Assembly: GCA_003427395.1 (NCBI GenBank)
Contig: BFEA01000638.1
Coordinates: 412,928 to 433,815 of the forward strand
Direction of reading: 5' to 3'
Length of the DNA stretch: 20,888 bases
From: Chara braunii
Taxonomy: Eukaryota > Streptophyta > Charophyceae > Charales > Characeae
Part shown: positions 9,775-18,558 of the stretch, one piece after another
Layout of the letters: each line of letters opens with the position of its first letter
How positions within the stretch are numbered: position 1 is the stretch's first letter
The notes under the pieces: generated by a model
Seen by the model: the letters and a program-made list of their open reading frames with translations, nothing else
Told to the model about the DNA's origin: nothing
The model's database searches: none
Translations under genes and position numbers: made by a program

Positions 9775-10193
9775 AAAGAAGAAACACGGCTCGTTTGAAG
9801 TCCGAGTTCCGTTGATCCGGGGCCGAGAGTGAGTTGCTCTTATGGTATGTACGAGCCGATTACACTGCCTGCTGGGGCCGGGATGATCCTGCTTCCCGAG
9901 ACCTTTCAAATGGGGCGACCCACCTTAAGGGAGCAAGGAGCAAAAAGCAGGCACCAAGTTGTTCATTGTTCTTATTGTTATTATTATACAGAGGGAAAAC
10001 AATGGAAAAAAAGAAAGAAAAAAAAAAAAGACAAGAGACAACAACTTTAATAAAAAATTCAAAAAAAAATAAAACAAAAAAACTGACGAGAGGGGAAGAG
10101 TGCGCTTGGTTGTGAAATATGTTCTCAGGCTCGCGAGCCTAGTCGTCTCCCTCCCAACCGTCTCCTTATCTCGCCATTCCTTTTTTTTACCTG

Positions 10194-10195
<2 letters not shown>
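9775..10195. other. Unique sequence with A-rich segment, no gene seen
   Basis: Positions 9775-9960 are mixed unique DNA. Positions 10000-10085 are A-rich. No recognisable product in any frame. Confidence 0.5.
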
Positions 10196-10262
<67 letters not shown>

Positions 10263-10337
10263 ATGTGTGTATGTGTTTGTATACATGTGTGTGTGTGTGT
10301 GTGTTTGCGTATGTGTGTGTGTGTTTGTTTGTGTGTA
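10196..10337. repeat. (GT)n microsatellite abutting the rps1 fragment
   Basis: (GT)n is nearly pure at 10196-10260, then imperfect with AT, TT and GC interruptions to about 10337. It ends within about five bases of the first rps1-like codon, so it marks one breakpoint of the inserted organelle sequence. Confidence 0.97.
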
Positions 10338-10341
10338 TTCG

Positions 10342-10662
10342 GTTGTTATAACAGGGATGAAAACTCAATTGATTTGTTTGAAACATGAACTGGAAGAAAA
10401 AAGGAAAATTGGAGATTAATTCAATTTTGGAGTAGAAAATGTAGAAGTGTTTGGTGAACCAAAAATGATTTTGCCTAAACAAATAAAAAGGATATGCAAA
10501 AATAAACTAGTTTGGACTGAATTAACACAAATATGGCGAAGTGACAATAATCCCGTAAAAGATTTTTTTTTTAATTCAGTAAATGGAGGCTACGCTGTAG
10601 CAATTGCAGGTCATATAGCTTTTCTTCCTAAGAGTCTTCGAAAAAGCCGAAAAGCGCATGTT
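10342..10662 (+). pseudogene. rps1: Mitochondrial ribosomal protein S1 gene fragment (probable nuclear copy)
   Basis: In mitochondria the intact protein is part of the small ribosomal subunit. A single plus-strand frame of about 107 codons reads VVITGMKT at the start, FNFGVENVEVFGEPK in the middle, then KNKLVWTEL, IWRSDNNPVK and GGYAVAIAG, ending AFLPKSLRKSRK. These are the hallmark blocks of plant mitochondrial rps1; the GGYAVAIAG-x3-AFLPKS part is the S1 RNA-binding fold. The match starts a few bases after a (GT)n tract and stops near 10655-10662 at an AT-rich run leading into (CAAT)n. Both ends of the usual roughly 200-residue protein are therefore missing. A TAA at 10417-10419 interrupts the frame. 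There are no frameshifts. Truncation, the stop and microsatellites on both sides indicate a dead nuclear copy. If the window were organellar instead, U-to-C editing of the stop would need to be considered. Confidence 0.82.
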
Positions 10663-10691
10663 ATATTTTTTTATTTTATTTATTTTATATA

Positions 10692-10865
10692 GAATCAATC
10701 AATCAATCGATCAACCAATCAATCAATCATCAATTATCAATTGACCTTTTTTTACATTATTTTTTATTTTATTCATTTTTTACAATCAATCAATCATTCA
10801 ACCAATCAATCCACATTCAAACGTCAATTAATTAGTCACTCAATCAATCAATCAATCAATCAATT

Positions 10866-10899
<34 letters not shown>
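10692..10899. repeat. (CAAT)n tetranucleotide array in three blocks
   Basis: AATC/CAAT repeats occupy about 10692-10742, 10783-10815 and 10841-10899. They are separated by unique bases and a T-rich TTTTTATTTTATT(C/T)ATTTTnTA block that also precedes the first array (near 10664-10691 and 10750-10783). This suggests that the T-rich block and the array were duplicated together. Confidence 0.95.
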
Positions 10900-12999
10900 C
10901 CCCCTCAAAACCTTCAGTCTCTTGCACGCCCCACCTGAAGGATCAAATTTCTTCTCCCAAAGTCCGTACATATGACCCATACTACCTTCAGTGGGCCCGT
11001 ACGTACGAACGGTCTGTTCCCGTAAGACGGGCCGGCATTACAAAGTAAAAATTAACTTCAATAAAGAATCAATCACTAAGTAATAATGGGTGTTTTATGA
11101 ATACGACAAGCTACAAGATCTATGTAAAATTCACAGCTTCAGGTACAAGGATAAAGGTGGCGATGTGAAAGGTACCAAGGTTGGTGGTGTGTCAAAGAAT
11201 ACGTGGAGTTGTCACAATCATATGACAAGGAAGATTCATCGGATTAGAAGGCAGACGAGGAGGATCAACCTATTAACAATGAACAAGTGAAGATTTCAAA
11301 AGATGAGGATGACACAAATTCATCATCCTTCAAGCAGTCATGAGACGTTCATTCTATACCAGATAGTGAACAACCATCGGCAAAGTAAATAACCACACCC
11401 ACTCCATGTCTATGGGAATATAAATTTTGATTCATTTTGAGTGAACCATAATAACATTGAACAATTGTTCAAATACGAGTTAATCATTTGACTATATCAA
11501 ACTTTTGATATCACTGTTATAGACGGATATATACCATGGACAAACAAGTTTGTCAATATCATTAGAGTGAAAACAAATCTTGATATTTTAAATAAAGCAA
11601 TATGTTGTGTATATGTTCTAACCTCTACATGATCAACGCTAGTTGTAATCAATGTATGCTTGGGTACAAAACATAACAAGGTAGTGTACCATATGGATAA
11701 GTTTATTGAAATCGCTATGATCGAGACCTGACTTATACTAGAGGAATATTAATAAATTCATACAACTGTATAAGCAGGTACGTACCCTTGGGACAAATAA
11801 CAATGAAACATGCTATATAAAATTATGTCTTGAGTCACAATAAAAAAATGTAGATTCAACATTAGGCATAAATTGATATTCAATGTCTTTTGAATTTTTT
11901 ATCCTTGAAAATATGGTTACTAAATATTTGTCAAAAATTTCAATATTATGATATAGAGTGATCATCCGTCAGTCAAACACGATTTTGGATATAATCCATA
12001 ACTTAAATGTCTGTGTGAAAGATCTATGATACTAGAAATTGTCAGACATATAAGTTGTCAAACATGAAAGATTATTGTTATATGTTATTATGAAATTAAA
12101 CAAATGGACAAAAAATTAATCTCAATATTGAATCAAAAGGTATCATGGGTGTCTTACCACAACTGATATATAAGTTTATCGTGAATATGGTACAGGCACT
12201 GATAGGAAAGGTTAATATCAAAAGATGTATTCATAAGCAAACACCACAGACGACTAGGTTGCATATACAAAAATTATTCAGAGTAATTGTTTTCCTAAAT
12301 ACAAAGCTAAAAAAAAAAAGTGGTAAAATGAGAAAGTAAAGTGAAAAAAAAACATAGTTTCTTATTTAAACATTGTTTTGATAAAAACTTGAAATCAGAA
12401 GAAACTTTTATCGAGTGTCCTTCTATTAGTAAGGAAAAACTAAATCCTTGTTAATGTGAGGTAAAATTTGTGATCATACAATTTCAAAAAACAAAAATAT
12501 TATATGGTGAAGGTCCACTATACCTACATACGATGAACCAAGCTGGAAGAAGTTGTCACAAACTAACAATTTTTTAATAACATAGAAATAAGGCGGATTC
12601 AATATAGGGCTATAATTCAAATAGTCCAAAAAATTTTAAATTATTATAACACTATTATGAAACTATATGAAGAGGAATAAAAAATGGAACATACGACTTT
12701 CAATTTAGAAGATATATTTACTAACTTAGATCACATGCATTTTATGAAGGCATGAGACTGACTATTATCATTATTGCAGAAGAAGAGGAGAACACACATA
12801 TCATATCAACAAAATAAAAATAATATAAAGTTTGATAAGTTTAATAACGTATGGAGATGAAAACGAAAACATTAAAGAACATGTCATTGATATTGAGATT
12901 GATATTATTCCATGCATATTTTCATATCCATGAGAATCTGTTGTTGCAAATACGGGGGGTTCTGATGGGTAAGAGATTGAGTCTCTTGATTGCAAATAT
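10900..12999. other. AT-rich sequence without recognisable gene
   Basis: Positions 10990-11035 are GC-rich and share a CAG...GGGCCCGTACGTACG-type string with the right end of the hAT element. Within 11191-11375 one frame is acidic and interrupted by stops (VKEYVELSQSYDKEDSSD, then KISKDEDDTNSSS), which may be a coding remnant but is unassigned. From 11380 to 12999 the DNA is AT-rich. A 64-codon frame at 12145-12339 shows no recognisable motif. I see no RNA gene. Confidence 0.5.
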
Positions 13000-13507
13000 G
13001 ATGTGTGCATATAATGACTATTTTGTGTACAATTCACCACATAGTGACTAACATATATGAATACACCTTATTGAAAAATTGTAGATGCGTATGCATAAAA
13101 ATCAATATTTGCAAAATTTTCATTCTAGTGTGTTGCATAATCGGATTAGACATAGTCAAAAAGTGTACATTCGGTTTCATGAAAGTCCATATTTACAGAA
13201 TTCTTATTTTTGTGTAATGCGTAATTAAATTAGACATAGTAAAAAAGTGACAGTGTTATTCTGTATATAACTAACCACGTGGTGGCTAATTGATATAAGT
13301 ACAACTGTTGAAAATTTACATATATGCACGCATAAAAACCCATATTTGCATAGTCATCATTCGGATGTAATGCATAATTGGATTAAACATAACTAAAAAA
13401 AAACATTAGTATTATGTACATAATTCTTCACAAAGTGGCTAACATATATAAGTACATTCTTAAGAAATTGCGGATCCGCACCCATAAAAACCAAAATTTG
13501 CAGAATA

Positions 13508-13515
13508 ATTACACT
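13508..13515. repeat. Left target-site duplication of the hAT element
   Basis: ATTACACT immediately precedes the CAGGG terminus. It matches the right copy CTTACACC at six of eight positions. The length of eight is characteristic of hAT transposons. Confidence 0.8.
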
Positions 13516-14274
13516 CAGGGTAACCGGCGTTCGGGACGGGCCGAACGCCCGAACCCGAACGTCCGAACGTATGGGACCCCTTGGGGATGCGTTCGGTCGT
13601 TCGGGCCGAACGCGGACCCAAAAAAAAAAAAAAAAAAAAAAGTCATAAAAAAAATCTGAAAAAAAGATATGTTATGAAAAAAAATAAATTAAATAAGATT
13701 TGCATGAGTATTACGTCCAAATTCCTTACCAAATTTGAAATAAAAATAAAATATACAAAACAAATACTGATAATAAAAATAAATAAAAATAAAAAGAGAA
13801 TTAAACTTAGTGATTGCGCGAGCATGTTTTCGACACCGCCATCTTTGGCGATTTTTCATTTTTGTTTGGCATAGCTAAATGCCCTGAAAATTTACAGATG
13901 TGTACTTCATATAATACAAAACCCACTAAAAAAGTTTCAAAAAATAATCAAATGTTTTAGACCCCGAACTAAAGTGAAAAGAAAAAGTAAAAAGTGAAAA
14001 AAAATGTGGGTGAGCAGGTTTTGACACCGCCATCTTTGGCGATTTTTAATTCTTATTTGGCTGAGCCAAATGACTTGAAAATTTATAGGCATGTACCGCA
14101 GGTCATAGAGAAGTCGTAAAAAACAATTCAGAAAAAATAAAATATGTTTAGGCCCCTAAATAGTTTTTGGATGGGGCCAAACGTCGTCGGGTTCGGGCCC
14201 CGTATGGGACCCCGAACGCCCGAACGTACGGAGGTCCACCCGGGGGCCTCCGTACGTACGGGCTGGTAACCCTG
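13516..14274. mobile_element. Non-autonomous hAT-type DNA transposon (MITE-like), 759 bp
   Basis: The left end starts CAGGGTAACCGGC and the right end, reverse complemented, starts CAGGGTTACCAGC, so the terminal inverted repeats match at 11 of 13 positions. CAGGG-type ends plus an 8-bp target duplication are typical of the hAT superfamily. Both subterminal regions (13526-13620 and 14175-14260) are GC-rich and packed with CCGAACG/CGTTCGG hexamer-like motifs, as expected for transposase-binding sites. The interior is AT-rich and carries a tandem duplication. No transposase frame exists, so movement would have needed an enzyme supplied elsewhere. Removing the element and one duplication copy leaves a satellite unit of 152 bp. 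Confidence 0.85.
13820..14165. repeat. Internal tandem duplication of the hAT element, 192-bp offset
   Basis: GACACCGCCATCTTTGGCGA and flanking sequence starting at 13820 (GAGCATG) recurs at 14012 (GAGCAGG). Similarity continues through TTTGGC-TGA/ATA-GC(C/T)AAATG, GAAAATTTA and weaker matches down to the TTTAGACCCC/TTTAGGCCCC blocks. Each copy holds two small palindromes, CGCCATCTTTGGCG and TTTGGCTGAGCCAAA (the latter perfect in the second copy). Confidence 0.85.
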
Positions 14275-14282
14275 CTTACACC
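14275..14282. repeat. Right target-site duplication of the hAT element
   Basis: CTTACACC follows the ...GGTAACCCTG terminus directly and then rejoins the satellite (GATGTAATGC). Its two differences from the left copy suggest the insertion is old. Confidence 0.8.
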
Positions 14283-14480
14283 GATGTAATGCATAATTGG
14301 ATTAGACATAGCCAAATAGTGATCATGGTATTCCACAAACAATTCACTGCATAGCGTGTAATACATATAAGTAAACCTTTTTAAGAAATTCTAGACCCGC
14401 ACCCATAAAAACTCATAGTTGCAGACTCCTCATACTGGTGTAATGCATAATTGGATTCGACATAGCCAAAAAGTAATTAT

Positions 14481-15987
14481 GACCAACACAAATAATAAGA
14501 CAAACAAAGACATGCAACATATTGTGGGGAAAAAAAAAAAAATATTCGAAAAATGTTAAGTCAACTGAGGGATAACAAAGATAGAAGAGGACGACTGAGA
14601 CAATTTTGGGGTCTAATTTTTGTAGAGTATTCCATTTAACAACGAATTTTGATCCTATTGGGGATAGCTAATAGAAAATAGACAATAGGGCACATACTAT
14701 ACTTGGTAAAGGTAGACAGAAACTAAAGTGGAAAGTTGAACTTGGACCGTGGATGTAAAATTAATTTAACTGTACCTTACAGTAATAACAAAACTCCTGC
14801 AAATGTTACTGGATTAGGAATAGTAGGGATAGGGCACTTTGAGTCTAAAACGAATGAAGACATTGGATTCTTACGCACAAAAGATGGCGTAATAGGAAAC
14901 AAAAGTTATACTAAATTAACAAAGCAAGACTAAGGATCACGTTGATCTGACTACTAAAACGTTATTGGGTATGACTTATGGAGGTCAAGGTTTACCACAA
15001 GAAGGGTGTCAAACAACTGTAGTGTAATATGTACATTCATACGTGGACTCGAAGGTGGGAAACAAGGTGAATTACCCATATTGATGCATGAGGTGCAACA
15101 AAAAGAATGAACGACGAGTTTCTTTAGTGCACAAAGTTAGTTCATCGGCCTAGCGAACCAGAGGATTAGAATAGAGAGATGGTTGAACAAAGAGGATCTA
15201 TATCCACCAAATGAAGGGCAAGAACGGGACATACAAGGACTACAAGAGGAATGGCTGGATACCAAAACATTAGGCGTAAGTGACATCTGAGGATATAGGA
15301 ATGAAACCTAGTTATTGGAATAAAAATCCCCAAACATTAAGGAGCCAATAACTCATATGGTGACTCAAATGCATCTGGGAGAGATGACATGGTCAGGGAG
15401 AGCCAACAACTTTGACTAGATATGCCACCAACATGTAGCGATGTACTCACATGTGGAGCATTCAATGCAATGTTGGATGTGAATGGGTCAAATGAACTAA
15501 GGATAGAATGTGTGCGCCAGCAAGAGTATTTACTAGTATGTGAGTGTATTTGGCTGAGATTACTACCTGAGCAGTGAGGCGTCAAGGGCGATTCGGCTAT
15601 TGATCAATGTCGTTGACAAAACATATATGTTGTAAGATGTAATGAAAAAGAGCAATCTTATGGGCCCTCTGGTGGAGGGGTACACACACACAATTGAGGA
15701 TGTGTGGATAGAGAGGAACGAAGTTACGAAACACGTTAAGCAGCATGTCCGAATTGAACTCACCGGAATGATAGATGGAGGTTAAAACTAGATTGAAGTC
15801 TACAACACTTACACGGCGCAACCGATTTTCGATGTCGAACACATTGGCTCCCCCATTTTTTACAAAAAGTGAAAGGTCTCCTGACCATGTCATGTAGGAA
15901 TAAAAGAAAATAAAAGAGAGATAAACTTGAGGATAAAGTGTAAGTAATCTCACAAACCACAGAGATGGACGTGGTTGCGCTGTCGGT
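14481..15987. other. Unassigned sequence with several coding-like stretches in shifting frames
   Basis: On the plus strand, 15141-15290 (49 codons, no methionine) reads RWLNKEDLYPPNEGQERD and LQEEWLDTKTLGV. Positions 15404-15569 read LDMPPTCSDVLTCGAFNAML onward. Positions 15573-15785, with one TAA at 15633-15635, read ASRAIRLLINVVDKTYML then VEGYTHTIEDVWIERNE. The three lie in two different frames and could be one broken gene. A 118-codon minus-strand frame (15597-15953) overlaps the last one, and the sequence does not decide between them. I recognise no family. A 65-codon frame at 14736-14933 is also unassigned. Confidence 0.35.
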
Positions 15988-16013
15988 GCGAATACCCTTA
16001 CAAGGATATTCGC
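15988..16013. other. 26-bp imperfect palindrome
   Basis: GCGAATACCCTT-AC-AAGGATATTCGC pairs over 11 of 12 arm positions (one C/A mismatch) around a 2-base centre. It could form a cruciform or be the joined ends of an element. It is not followed by a gene. Confidence 0.65.
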
Positions 16014-16870
16014 CCTGTTTTTTTCAAATTATAAAAATAAAAGTTTTGATTCGAAAATTTGAGGCGAAAGTTAGATGCGCCACGCGAGCCACGACCTTTT
16101 TTTTTTTTTTGTGACTAGTCATGTGTTCAGAGCAAAAATATGGAGTGTGTGGGCGCTTAACTTTGAAGACGCGTGTTTTTTTTTTTTTTTTTTTTTTCCG
16201 TTGATGATAGTAAAGCCAACACAGTTGCCGACCAACTTTTGTTTTTTATTAAACTAAGATTAAGTTATTTTTTTTCTTTAGTTTGTACGTTTGACCGTGA
16301 TGCGCATGCGCGCATGTGGAAACGGCATCTTTATGGTGGTTATTATGGTTCGTTCAGAGGGTGCGGGCAACCATCGGCCTCGACCCGGTGTGTGCGTGCG
16401 GAGCCCGATAAAAAGGACAATTGGAAGTTTTTGTCCACCTGCGGATACAGGCAGGGGTCAAAATCGACAACGGTAGTCACGTTCCTTGTTCATTATTTTG
16501 GTGGAACGTTGTTGTTTCAGGTAGAAGTGTTAGCCAACTGCTTTTGGAGGTTTGCGGGCGGGTGAATGTCGGCACCATTGAGGCCTTTACCCATTTTACT
16601 TCTTGTCCTTGCACCAAAGTAATTCAAGGAGCGGGCATGTGTCTGGTCACTCTTATGACCATTCGTAGTGATGTCTGGTTGATATTGTGACCATCCACAC
16701 ACGAAGGGATAAAACCTCAGCGCGTAGGCATCAGGAAAAGTCATACGTCATGTATGTCTTGTGCTACGACCATACCTTAGTCATCGCCCTACTTATAATG
16801 GGTCGCACGAAAGTCCACTCACTAATTGAAATTTGAGAACAGTTATGGGTTGACTCGACTCTCGTAGACG
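16014..16870. other. Unique sequence with poly-T tracts, no gene recognised
   Basis: T14 at 16097-16110 and T22 at 16176-16197. The 130-codon frame 16173-16565 begins with translated poly-T and has no motif I recognise. A self-complementary GCGCATGCGC lies at 16302-16311. Confidence 0.5.
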
Positions 16871-16942
16871 AACCCAAGAGCTTGGCTCAGTAGGCACACC
16901 CATGAACTAGTGAAATACATATATGAGCCCGAAAGCAAATGC
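16871..16942 (+). mobile_element. tRNA-related SINE-like copy 1
   Basis: TGGCTCAGTAGG at 16883-16894 fits the RNA polymerase III A-box pattern TRGYNNARNGG. From 16871 the sequence aligns with 17346-17428 at roughly 70 percent identity, sharing GGCTCAGT, GG(C/T)ACACCC, TGAAATA and CAAATG in order. Its B-box region (GAGCCCGAAAGC) has decayed. Limits are approximate and no tail or target duplication is visible. Confidence 0.5.
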
Positions 16943-17345
16943 CATTAGGCAAACAAAATAAAATAATTTTAAATTGTCTGTGGCGGGTCAATTCGATGTT
17001 GAGATGGATGTAGGCTGGCCATCACGACAGTCGAGGACCTTGAGCAAGCACCTGTTTCGGTTGATCCGTTGCGGTGCTTGTGTGTTCGGAATGTTGGCGA
17101 AAATTCCTCTATCGTGCCCATTGTGAAACGTGGACCCATGACTTAACCTGCATGCTGGCCCATGGTGGTTTAACCCACAAGGCGAAAAAAAACAACTTGA
17201 AAGCGGCGGGATCGAGGGGGTGTCAGCGGTTCTTCCCCCTCACCTCTATTTTTTTGATTTTTATTTTTCTTATTATCGACCATTATTTTATTTTTAAAGT
17301 ATCGTTTTCATGATTGGACCGATTCCATTTTGGGAACTGACGGTG
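16943..17345. other. Sequence between the two SINE-like copies
   Basis: Includes a GATCGAGGGGG-TGTCAG purine tract at 17208-17226 followed by CCCCCTCACC and a T-rich run, resembling the tract at 7090-7130. A 79-codon frame (17074-17313) has no recognised domain. Confidence 0.45.
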
Positions 17346-17428
17346 GAACCAACGGGTTTAGCTCAGTTGCCAGTTGGTACACCCCTAAGCTGTTGAAATA
17401 TAGACTAGTGTTCGAACCCAAATGATGG
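17346..17428 (+). mobile_element. tRNA-related SINE-like copy 2
   Basis: TAGCTCAGTTG...CAGTTGG near 17359-17377 resembles a tRNA D-arm/A-box with a small insertion. GTTCGAACCC at 17410-17419 is a near-consensus B-box (GGTTCGANNCC) about 50 bases later, the usual tRNA distance. The acceptor and anticodon arms do not fold convincingly, so this is a tRNA-derived repeat rather than a tRNA gene. It is related to the copy at 16871. Confidence 0.55.
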
Positions 17429-18558
17429 AACTCGATGAGTAAAACCAAATATTTATGTTTTGTTTGGGGCCGGTTGGACCAATAATGATAGCTCAAGGCC
17501 ACGGCCCACACTGGCAGTCTTGGTCCTTCAGGACATCCGTTAAAAATTTGAACGGCAAAGGGAAGATTGGTGAGGGTAGCAAACCGGATATTGTCAGGAC
17601 GCTACTTGTTGACCATGCTGGGAGATTGCCTGGTTGCATTGTCATGCGATGCGGTGAAAGGGTTACTAAAGGCAAAGGAAAAAGGGATCGAGTAAGGGGT
17701 TACGCACTTGGCCGAGGCGTGGGATTATAATTGAACGGCTTTAAGTCATAATTTATGCTTGCATGTGCTTGGCAGAAAAGCTAGCGACGCAAAGGTACCG
17801 TGCGTGGGATTGGGTGCATTGTTCGCTAATCACGATCTGTTGTCAGATGTTTGAGCGTGAGTTATTGAGACCTGACAGATGGTGAACTATACCTGAGTAG
17901 AGCGGGCCATAGAAGTTGGTGGGGCTCACAACGGTAGTGATGTGCAACTCGCTTGTTGGACTTGGGTATAAGGGCGAAAGACTAATCAAACCGTCTAGAG
18001 CAGGTCCCCTCCGAAGTTTTTCGCATGATAGCAGGAGCAATATGAGTCAGTAAGACAACTTAGCGCACAGATGTATGACCGTTCGCTGTGAAGTGAAGTT
18101 GACACCAACGGGAGCGAAGAAGAAGACGAGCGTGAATAATTCAAAGAAGGGGAGAGGAGAAGTTGTATCGCACTCGTTCCTCAATGGAATCGAGCGCGAA
18201 AAAGTGTGAAATAGTAGTTTTGGGCTAGGGCGAATAGGATGGCAATGTTAATTTTGGTGCTAGATTAGTAGAATAGGTGTTAGTAGATGAAGAGATTGTG
18301 CGAAGGTATCGATGATAAACATAGATCTCACTCGATTTCCAACGAAATTGAGCGCTGGAAGAGGCTAACCCGGGATCTTAGGCCATTGCGAACACAATGG
18401 CGCTGAGAGTTTCCTGGTTGGGGGCTTGCCTTTGGTAGTACAGTGGTCATGAGCTGCACCCAGAAAAAAAGGGATGTATCTGCGCGTGTTCTAGCGGAAG
18501 ATTCAAACTCGTATGGTATTTCGTGAGGGGTGAAGCGATTTTGGTGCTCCTGATCATT
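17429..18558. other. Unique sequence, no recognisable gene
   Basis: A basic 91-codon plus-strand frame (17455-17730, with KGKGKRDRVRGYALGRG near its end) has no recognised domain and overlaps an opposite-strand frame. A short related string, TCNCACTCGnTT...CGAnn-GAGCGC, occurs at 18168 and 18326 but similarity ends after about 32 bases. Confidence 0.5.

Larger units (their letters stand above)
13000..14480. repeat. 153-bp-period satellite array, interrupted by a transposon
   Basis: The landmark TGTAATGCATAATTGGATTA followed by GACATAGCCAAA starts, with variation, at 13131, 13213, 13366, 14285 and 14439. A second landmark, AACATATATAAGTACA, and a third, CGCACCCATAAAAACC, recur at fixed offsets. 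Spacings are 82 bp (a unit with about 71 bp internally deleted), 153 bp, 919 bp and 154 bp. The 919-bp gap equals a 152-bp unit plus the 759-bp transposon and one 8-bp target duplication. A partial unit on each side brings the total to about five or six. Whether it continues elsewhere in the genome is unknown. Confidence 0.9.

Noticed and set aside
9925-10482. 185-codon minus-strand open frame, the longest in the window
   Set aside because: It reads antisense through the (GT)n tract and into the rps1 fragment, and has no domain.
13000-14480. CRISPR array
   Set aside because: The repeat units are about 153 bp and diverged without unique spacers of uniform length. This is a satellite in a eukaryotic-type sequence.
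16173-16565. 130-codon plus-strand frame
   Set aside because: Starts in poly-T, overlaps two other open frames and has no recognisable motif. The length is within chance expectation for about 21 kb.
17346-17428. Functional tRNA gene
   Set aside because: A-box-like and B-box-like sequences are present, but acceptor and anticodon stems do not pair and the D-arm region has an insertion. Called a tRNA-derived repeat instead.
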